DNA from: an uncultured Enterococcus sp.
GTDB taxonomy: Bacteria; Bacillota; Bacilli; Lactobacillales; Enterococcaceae
Assembly (NCBI GenBank): GCA_946409145.1
Contig: CAMJVA010000002.1
Span: 1-33,969 of the forward strand
DNA length: 33,969 nt
Reading direction: 5' to 3'
Shown piece after piece: positions 27,970 to 33,969 of this stretch; the first letter of the stretch is position 1, and each line of letters begins with the position of its first letter. The notes beneath the pieces were generated by a model. The model had not been told where the DNA came from and made no database searches. It was given only the letters and a program-made list of their open reading frames with translations. The translations under genes were made by a program, and so were the position numbers.

Positions 27970-28728
27970 GTGATTACAGCTAAAGATAATAAAAAAATAA
28001 AAGAGGCAAAAAAATTACATCAAAGAAAATTTCGCAAAGCAAGTGAAACTTATTTAATAGAAGGATTTCATTTAGTGGAAGAAGCCCATTTTGCTAAAGC
28101 TAGTTTAAAAGAAATTTTTGTCACGGAAAAATTTTTACAAGAAGGACCCACGTGGCTTGATCAATATAATTTAAATTTAGTTACACCAGAAATTATTGAC
28201 TATTTGTCAGAACTTCCTAAAAACCCAGGAATCATTGCTGTGGCGACTTTTTTTCCTGAAACAAAACCCCAAGATTTTAAAGGAAGCTATTTGCTCTTAG
28301 ATCGCATTCAAGATCCGGGGAATTTAGGAACCATGATTAGAACAGCAGATGCTTTTGGTCTTTCTGGAGTCGTCTTAGGGGAAGGAACCACAGATTTATA
28401 CCAAGGAAAAGTCTTACGCGCATTACAAGGCAGTCAGTATCATTTGCCGATTTATTTCGCTGATTTAAAAACATGGATTGAAAAAGCCCAAAGAGAAAAA
28501 ATTCCTGTTTATGGAACAGAACTTAATGAAAAAGCCATTTCTTTAACAAAAGTTTCTAAAAGAAAAGATTTTTGCGTTATTTTAGGAAATGAAGGTCAAG
28601 GAGTCAGCCGAGAGCTTTTAGAATTAAGCGATGAAAATATTTTTATTCCCATGAAAGGCCAAGCGGAGTCATTTAACGTGGGAGTTGCCTGTGGAATTCT
28701 TTTATATGAGCTAACGAAGGAAGATTAA
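27970..28728 (+). CDS. TrmH/SpoU family RNA methyltransferase
   Basis: LLLDRIQDPGNLGTMIRTADAFG, ILGNEGQGVS, IPMKGQAESFNVGVACGILLYE. GTG 27970 follows GAGGTGA. Confidence 0.92.
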   Translation: MITAKDNKKIKEAKKLHQRKFRKASETYLIEGFHLVEEAHFAKASLKEIFVTEKFLQEGPTWLDQYNLNLVTPEIIDYLSELPKNPGIIAVATFFPETKPQDFKGSYLLLDRIQDPGNLGTMIRTADAFGLSGVVLGEGTTDLYQGKVLRALQGSQYHLPIYFADLKTWIEKAQREKIPVYGTELNEKAISLTKVSKRKDFCVILGNEGQGVSRELLELSDENIFIPMKGQAESFNVGVACGILLYELTKED

Positions 28729-28849
28729 GAAAATTTAAAGGAAGACTTTATTTTTTATTAATCCATAGTTTTTTGAAAATTCCCATGCTATACTCAAGAA
28801 GTTCGCAGAAGTAAAAATACTTCTAGCTAAAAAAGGGGAACGCGACAAT

Positions 28850-29350
28850 ATGACAAAAAATTGGCAACTGGATGAAGAATATCTTTCCTATGTGTCCGAA
28901 CTTTTAGAGACTCCGGAAGTTAAAAAATTAGCAAATTATAAACAGCATATTCACTCTAACCGTTTAGAACATTCTATTAGCGTTTCTTACAACAGCTATT
29001 TGTGGGCTAAAAAATGGCATGTGAATGCAAAAGCTTGTGCTAGAGCAGGTCTTTTACACGATTTGTTTTACTATGATTGGCATACAACAAAATTTGACGA
29101 AGGCTCTCATGCTTATATGCATCCAAGAATTGCTTGTAAGAATGCTGAAAAAATCACAGAATTAAGCGATCTTGAAAGAGATATTATTATTAAACATATG
29201 TGGGGAGCAACGGTGGCCTTACCTAAATATAAGGAAAGTTACATTGTGACTTTCGTGGATAAATATTGTGCTATTAAAGAATCTATGGAACCTATGACTA
29301 ATCGTTTGAAAAAAGGTTTCAAAAAGAAATCCACAAGTCAAAGTATTTAA
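28850..29350 (+). CDS. HD domain-containing protein
   Basis: HSISV...GLLHDLFYYDW...H...FVDKYC, an HD phosphohydrolase pattern. Confidence 0.82.
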   Translation: MTKNWQLDEEYLSYVSELLETPEVKKLANYKQHIHSNRLEHSISVSYNSYLWAKKWHVNAKACARAGLLHDLFYYDWHTTKFDEGSHAYMHPRIACKNAEKITELSDLERDIIIKHMWGATVALPKYKESYIVTFVDKYCAIKESMEPMTNRLKKGFKKKSTSQSI

Positions 29351-29360
29351 GATGAACCAT

Positions 29361-29404
29361 AAAGAACTTAACTGATGATTTTCATGAGTTAGGTTCTTTT
29401 TTTT
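29361..29404. terminator. Intrinsic terminator
   Basis: AAGAACtTAACTgatgattttcatgAGTTAgGTTCTTTTTTTT. Confidence 0.75.
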
Positions 29405-29479
29405 GTAAATTTTTAAAGAGTACTTTTTTTAGGTCTATGCTATAATAATAAGGATTTTGCCAGTAAAGGACGTGAAGTA

Positions 29480-30418
29480 ATGGAAGGCATTATAGGTGTT
29501 TATAAAAAACCGGGAATGACCAGTCATGATGTTGTTTTTCGGTTAAGAAAAATATTAAAAACAAAAAAAATTGGTCACGCTGGAACTTTAGATCCAGCCG
29601 TTTCTGGCGTCTTGCCTATTTGTATTGGAAAAGCGACTAAAGGAGTAGAATTTCTGCAAGATTCAGGGAAAATTTATTCAGGAAGGATTCAACTGGGAAA
29701 AAGTACCACAACAGAAGACGCTGAAGGAGAAGTAGTGGAAGAGGTTTTCCTTAAAGAAGTCGTCCCAGAAGAAATCATAAAAAAAGAAATGCTTCAACTC
29801 ACAGGAACGATCACCCAAATTCCTCCAATGTTTTCAGCTGTTAAAGTGAAAGGAAAAAGACTTTATGAATATGCTAGAGCTGGAGAAACAGTGGAACGCC
29901 CCAAAAGAAAGGCAGAGATTTATGATTTTCAACTAACGTCGCCAGTGACTTTTAATGAAAAAACTGGCACAGAAGATTTTTCTTTTGTGGTAAGTTGTGG
30001 CAAGGGGACTTATGTGAGAACTTTAGCAGTAGATTTAGGAAAAGCTCTAGGATATCCTGCTCACATGACGTCTTTAGTTCGAGAAAAAGCTGGGGGAATT
30101 TCTTTAGATGAATGTTTAACCCTTGAGGAAATTAAAGAAAAGGTCGAAGGTGGAGAAGATCTCAGCCCATTTATTAAACCTTTAGAGTTTGCTTTTTCAA
30201 AATTTCCTAAAATAAATATCTCTTCTGAATTATGGGAAAAAGTGAAAAATGGAGCTGTTTTGTCAGCAAAAGATTACCCAGAGTTTTCTCAAAAAGAACA
30301 AGTGGCTTTATTTTATCAAGATAAAATTGTGAGCCTTTACCAAAAACATCCGACAAAATTACATTTATATAAACCCCAAAAAGTATTACGCAATGGAGGA
30401 GAAGCGCAATGGAAGTGA
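29480..30418 (+). CDS. truB: tRNA pseudouridine(55) synthase
   Basis: GVYKKPGMTSHDVV; KKIGHAGTLDPAVSGVLPICIGKATK. Confidence 0.96.
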   Translation: MEGIIGVYKKPGMTSHDVVFRLRKILKTKKIGHAGTLDPAVSGVLPICIGKATKGVEFLQDSGKIYSGRIQLGKSTTTEDAEGEVVEEVFLKEVVPEEIIKKEMLQLTGTITQIPPMFSAVKVKGKRLYEYARAGETVERPKRKAEIYDFQLTSPVTFNEKTGTEDFSFVVSCGKGTYVRTLAVDLGKALGYPAHMTSLVREKAGGISLDECLTLEEIKEKVEGGEDLSPFIKPLEFAFSKFPKINISSELWEKVKNGAVLSAKDYPEFSQKEQVALFYQDKIVSLYQKHPTKLHLYKPQKVLRNGGEAQWK

Positions 30419-31344
30419 TTAATTTACATCATCCTTATGAAGAAAAACAAATTCCAACAGGAGATGTTGTTTTAGCTCTTGGTTTTTTTGATGGGTTGCA
30501 TAAAGGTCATCAAGCAGTCATTGCAGCAGGAAAAAAAGAAGCGAACAAAAGAAACCTTCCTTTAGCTTTAATGACGTTTAACCAACATCCTTCCATTGTT
30601 TTTCATAAACAAAATCCGGAAATTTCTCAGTATTTAACGAATTTACCAGAGAAAAAACGCTTGTTAGAAACTCTAGGAGTGGATATTTTATATGTGGTAG
30701 AATTCACCAGTGATTTTGCTGCCCTTTTTCCCCAAGATTTTGTAGATCAATATATTGTAGGACTTCATGGAAAAGTAGTGGTGTGTGGCTTTGATTACAC
30801 TTATGGTCCGAAAGATATTGCCGATGTAGCTCACCTGCCACATTATGGAAAAGGAAGATTTCTCTTAAAAGCTATTGAAAAATACGAAGAAGATGGGGAA
30901 AAAGTTAGCTCCACGAGAATTCGTGAAGATTTGCGAAGTGGGAAAATAGAAGAAGCGAATGAATTATTAGGCCGTCCTTATTCTTTTTCTGGTGTGGTTG
31001 TTCACGGTGAAGCGAGAGGAAGAACTTTAGGCTATCCCACAGCAAACTTGCAAGTAGCTGAAGATGTTTTTATTCCCACTATTGGAGTTTACGCGACGAA
31101 AATTTTAGTGAAAAAGAAATGGTATATCGCTATGACCTCAGTTGGGCATAATAATACCTTTGGGGAAGGACGAGACTTATCTGTTGAAGTGAATATTTTG
31201 CATTTTAATGGGGATATTTACGGAGAAAAAGTGGTCTTAGAGTGGTATCATCTGTTGCGTCCCCAAGTAAAATTTAAAAACGCTGAAGAATTAATCACTC
31301 AATTAGGACAAGACAAAATGGACACTGAAAATTATTTTAAATAA
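30409..31344 (+). CDS. ribF: Bifunctional riboflavin kinase/FAD synthetase
   Basis: LALGFFDGLHKGHQAVI; SSTRIREDLRSG; GRTLGYPTANL. Overlaps the truB 3' end by 10 bp. Confidence 0.96.
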   Translation: MEVINLHHPYEEKQIPTGDVVLALGFFDGLHKGHQAVIAAGKKEANKRNLPLALMTFNQHPSIVFHKQNPEISQYLTNLPEKKRLLETLGVDILYVVEFTSDFAALFPQDFVDQYIVGLHGKVVVCGFDYTYGPKDIADVAHLPHYGKGRFLLKAIEKYEEDGEKVSSTRIREDLRSGKIEEANELLGRPYSFSGVVVHGEARGRTLGYPTANLQVAEDVFIPTIGVYATKILVKKKWYIAMTSVGHNNTFGEGRDLSVEVNILHFNGDIYGEKVVLEWYHLLRPQVKFKNAEELITQLGQDKMDTENYFK

Positions 31345-31347
31345 GGA

Positions 31348-31382
31348 AAAAAACTGTGGCATTTCTATGCCACAGTTTTTTT
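31348..31382. terminator. Bidirectional terminator between ribF and hemW
   Basis: AAAAAACTGTGGCATttctATGCCACAGTTTTTT. Confidence 0.9.
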
Positions 31383-31389
31383 GTATTTC

Positions 31390-32535
31390 TTAAAGTAAAA
31401 ATTCTTCAAACACTAAATTTCCTAAGAGCAAACTTTTTCTAGTTAGGAAAAGACGATTGTTTTTCAATTCTACTAGTCCATCACTTAATAATTTTTTAGT
31501 GACGGTTCCAAAAACCTCCTCATAGGAGACTTGAAATTTTTCTTCAAAGTGTGAGAGAGAAACTCCTTCTTTTTTCCGAAGACCTAAAAACATTTCTTCT
31601 TCCATTTGATTTTTTTTGCTTAAAGTTTCTTCTTCTAAAAGAGGAAGCTGTTCATTATTTAAGGCGTTTAAATAATGAGGAACAGGGCCTAAATTTTTAT
31701 ACCGTTTATTACCTAAATATCCAGAAGCTCCTGCTCCAAAACCAAAGTAATGTTCATTATTCCAATACATTAAATTATGCTTGGACTGGAAACCAGCTTT
31801 AGAAAAATTACTAATTTCATATTGGAAAATATTATTTTTCTCTAAACGCTCTTTAGCAAGGTCAAACATATCCGCTGCCACATCGTCACTTGGTAAAACC
31901 AAATGTCCTTGCCGCACCCAATTCATAAAATAAGTTTTATTTTCTAAAATTAAGGAATATAAAGAATAATGGGGTAGGTCAAGAGACAAAGCGTCATTTA
32001 ACGTGGCAGAAAAATTATCCATACTTTGTCCGGGTAAAGCGTAAATCAAGTCAATAGATACATTGTGAAAGCCCACTTTATCTAAACGTTTCATGGTGGT
32101 AAAAATATCTTCCCGGTTATGACTTCGCCCAATTTTTTTCAATAACTCATTGTCAAAAGTTTGAACGCCTAAAGAAATTCTATCTACTTTATGATCTAAT
32201 AAGACTTTCATTTTGTCTTCTGATAAATCTCCTGGATTTGCTTCAACTGTAAATTCTTGTAGTTTTTCCGGGAATAGTTCATTGACACCAGTAAGTAAAA
32301 CATCTAATTGGTGCGCACTTAAAGCAGTGGGTGTACCTCCGCCAATATATAAGGTCTCTAGTGTTCGAGGATATTTTTTCATTGTTAAAGAAATTTCTTT
32401 AAGTAACCCTTGGATATAGTCATCCACAGGTTGTCCTTTTAAGAAAAATTTATTAAAGTCGCAATAAAAACAAATTTGCTCACAAAAAGGAATATGAATG
32501 TAAGCAGCGATTTTTTTTAGGTCATGATTCGTCAT
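31390..32535 (-). CDS. hemW: Radical SAM HemW (coproporphyrinogen-III oxidase-like, heme chaperone)
   Basis: AYIHIPFCEQICFYCDF (CxxxCxxC); LYIGGGTPTAL; DRISLGVQTFD. Confidence 0.93.
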   Translation of the reverse strand: MTNHDLKKIAAYIHIPFCEQICFYCDFNKFFLKGQPVDDYIQGLLKEISLTMKKYPRTLETLYIGGGTPTALSAHQLDVLLTGVNELFPEKLQEFTVEANPGDLSEDKMKVLLDHKVDRISLGVQTFDNELLKKIGRSHNREDIFTTMKRLDKVGFHNVSIDLIYALPGQSMDNFSATLNDALSLDLPHYSLYSLILENKTYFMNWVRQGHLVLPSDDVAADMFDLAKERLEKNNIFQYEISNFSKAGFQSKHNLMYWNNEHYFGFGAGASGYLGNKRYKNLGPVPHYLNALNNEQLPLLEEETLSKKNQMEEEMFLGLRKKEGVSLSHFEEKFQVSYEEVFGTVTKKLLSDGLVELKNNRLFLTRKSLLLGNLVFEEFLL

Positions 32536-32661
32536 TATGAATTCCTTTCAAAAAGTTACAATGTTTTTTTTCAGCTTCTTGATTTTAGCACAGGTTGAAA
32601 AAACATTATACTAAAGAAAAAAATTTTCCCCAAGTGAGCTAAAAATAAAGATTTTTATAAA

Positions 32662-32688
32662 TTAGCACTCATAAATAAAGAGTGCTAA
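32662..32688 (+). promoter_or_regulatory. CIRCE element (HrcA operator), perfect
   Basis: TTAGCACTC-N9-GAGTGCTAA. Confidence 0.95.
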
Positions 32689-32705
32689 TTTTTGGTGTTT
32701 TTTCC

Positions 32706-32734
32706 TTGACATTCCTTCTAAGACTTGATATGAT
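32706..32734 (+). promoter_or_regulatory. SigA promoter of the hrcA operon
   Basis: TTGACA-N17-TATGAT. Confidence 0.85.
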
Positions 32735-32744
32735 GACTTTGGAT

Positions 32745-32771
32745 TTAGCACTTGGAGTAAATGAGTGCTAG
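32745..32771 (+). promoter_or_regulatory. Second, slightly degenerate CIRCE element
   Basis: TTAGCACTT-N9-GAGTGCTAG (one substitution per arm relative to consensus). Confidence 0.85.
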
Positions 32772-32787
32772 AAAAGAGGTGAGTCAT

Positions 32788-33837
32788 TTGCTTACAAAAA
32801 GACAAGAAGACATCCTTTTCCTAATTATCCAAACTTATACCACGACACATAGTCCTGTTGGTTCGAAATTTTTAATGTCTGCTGGAATTAAAGCTTCTAG
32901 TGCAACTATTAGAAATGAAATGAGTATTTTAGAAGAAAAAGGATTGCTCCAAAAAACCCATTCTTCTTCTGGACGTATTCCCTCTTTTTCTGGCCTACGT
33001 TACTATGTGGATCATTTAGTTTCCCCAAGTAATATTCCCCATCCTGAAATCCAAATGATTCAAAACGCTTTTCAGCAACCTTTTAAAGAAATTGATGATA
33101 TTATTGAAACTTCGGCGAAAATTTTATCTCAATTAACAAGCTACACTGCTTTTTCTTTAGGGCCTGAATTAAAAGAGCGCCGGTTAACTGGTTTTCGGAT
33201 TGTACCTTTAAATGATTATCAAGTTATTGCTTTAATCATTACTGATTATGGGAATGTGGAAAGTCAAATTTTTAATATTCCACCAGAAATTGAAAGTTCA
33301 GATTTACAAAAAATGGTAAACATTATTAATGAACGTTTAGTAGGTGAAGATCTTTTAAGTGTCTATCACAAATTACGCACAGAAATACCTTTAATTTTAC
33401 AACGGTATTTCCAATCCCCATTAAATATGAGTCAACTTTTTGATGAATTATTTAATCAAACGTTTATGGACCATGTTTTTGTTGGTGGAAAAATGAATTT
33501 GTTAGATTTTCATTTTCATAAGGATATGGAACAATTTCGCTCTGTTTATTCCTTAATTGAAAATAGACAAGCAATTAGCGAACTTTTAGAAAAACAAATG
33601 CTCAATGAAAATAGTATTGCTGTTGCTATTGGAGATGAAATTGGGAATGAAGCTTTAGACGATATGTCAATGATTACTGCTAGTTATGAAGTTTCAGGTC
33701 ACGGAAAAGGAACTATTGCTTTATTGGGACCTACTGTGATGCCTTATTCAAAAATTATTGGCTTAATGAAAGTTTTTTCTAAAGAACTTTCCCAAGGATT
33801 AACAGATTATTACCAACGCTTAGATCGGGAAGAATAA
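32788..33837 (+). CDS. hrcA: Heat-inducible transcription repressor HrcA
   Basis: LTKRQEDILFLIIQTYTTTHSPVGSKFL; SSATIRNEMSILEEKGLLQKTHSSSGRIPS. TTG 32788 follows AGAGGTGA; the ORF-track ATG 32761 sits inside the second CIRCE. Confidence 0.94.
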   Translation: MLTKRQEDILFLIIQTYTTTHSPVGSKFLMSAGIKASSATIRNEMSILEEKGLLQKTHSSSGRIPSFSGLRYYVDHLVSPSNIPHPEIQMIQNAFQQPFKEIDDIIETSAKILSQLTSYTAFSLGPELKERRLTGFRIVPLNDYQVIALIITDYGNVESQIFNIPPEIESSDLQKMVNIINERLVGEDLLSVYHKLRTEIPLILQRYFQSPLNMSQLFDELFNQTFMDHVFVGGKMNLLDFHFHKDMEQFRSVYSLIENRQAISELLEKQMLNENSIAVAIGDEIGNEALDDMSMITASYEVSGHGKGTIALLGPTVMPYSKIIGLMKVFSKELSQGLTDYYQRLDREE

Positions 33838-33857
33838 TTAAGGAAGAAGGGACATAA

Positions 33858-33969
33858 GTGACAAAAGAAATGAATGAAGAAAATAATCTTAAAGAAGAAA
33901 ATCTGAAAGAAGAAAATCTTAAAGAAGAAAATCTGAAAGAAGAACCTGTTGAAGAAACAACTGAAAAAG
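33858..33969 (+). CDS. grpE: Nucleotide exchange factor GrpE, N-terminal fragment (3' end outside window)
   Basis: Open frame from GTG 33858 immediately after hrcA; acidic Lys/Glu-rich N-terminus typical of GrpE. The call rests mostly on the conserved hrcA-grpE order. Confidence 0.75.
   Translation, partial: MTKEMNEENNLKEENLKEENLKEENLKEEPVEETTEK

Noticed and set aside
28729-28765. Possible terminator after the SpoU methyltransferase (AAAGgaagaCTTTATTTTTT)
   Set aside because: Only a very short stem; not separable from chance in AT-rich DNA.
1-33969. Search for CRISPR arrays, transposases, integrases, toxin-antitoxin pairs, phage genes or defence islands
   Set aside because: None seen; gene content is core metabolism and no unusual accessory cassette could be supported.

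Overview
This 34-kb window is AT-rich and looks like a Lactobacillales (Enterococcaceae-like) chromosome; that assignment comes from gene content and order, not a database search. The content is almost entirely core metabolism and housekeeping. The centrepiece is a complete type II fatty-acid synthesis cluster, fabT-fabH-acpP-fabK-fabD-fabG-fabF-accB-fabZ-accC-accD-accA (3.2-12.6 kb). A divergent gene upstream encodes a second FabK-like flavin oxidoreductase and carries its own FabT-like operator. Other recognisable genes are the ruvB 3' end, TetR, OsmC, LMW-PTP, a YfcC-type transporter, a nitroreductase, zapA-cvpA-mutS2-trxA, adhE, a VOC dioxygenase, queA, yidC, acyP, a TrmH/SpoU methyltransferase, an HD-domain protein, truB-ribF, hemW, and hrcA plus the start of grpE. 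I found no CRISPR array, transposase, phage, rRNA or tRNA, and no convincing new defence or mobile system. The observations most worth follow-up are regulatory: FabT boxes on both sides of the fabT/FabK-paralogue intergenic region, a nested-hairpin intergenic element after accA, a dense dyad region upstream of adhE, two CIRCE elements bracketing the hrcA promoter, and an exact 30-bp tandem duplication in the 5' end of grpE. Two unannotated conserved-looking proteins are also worth checking.
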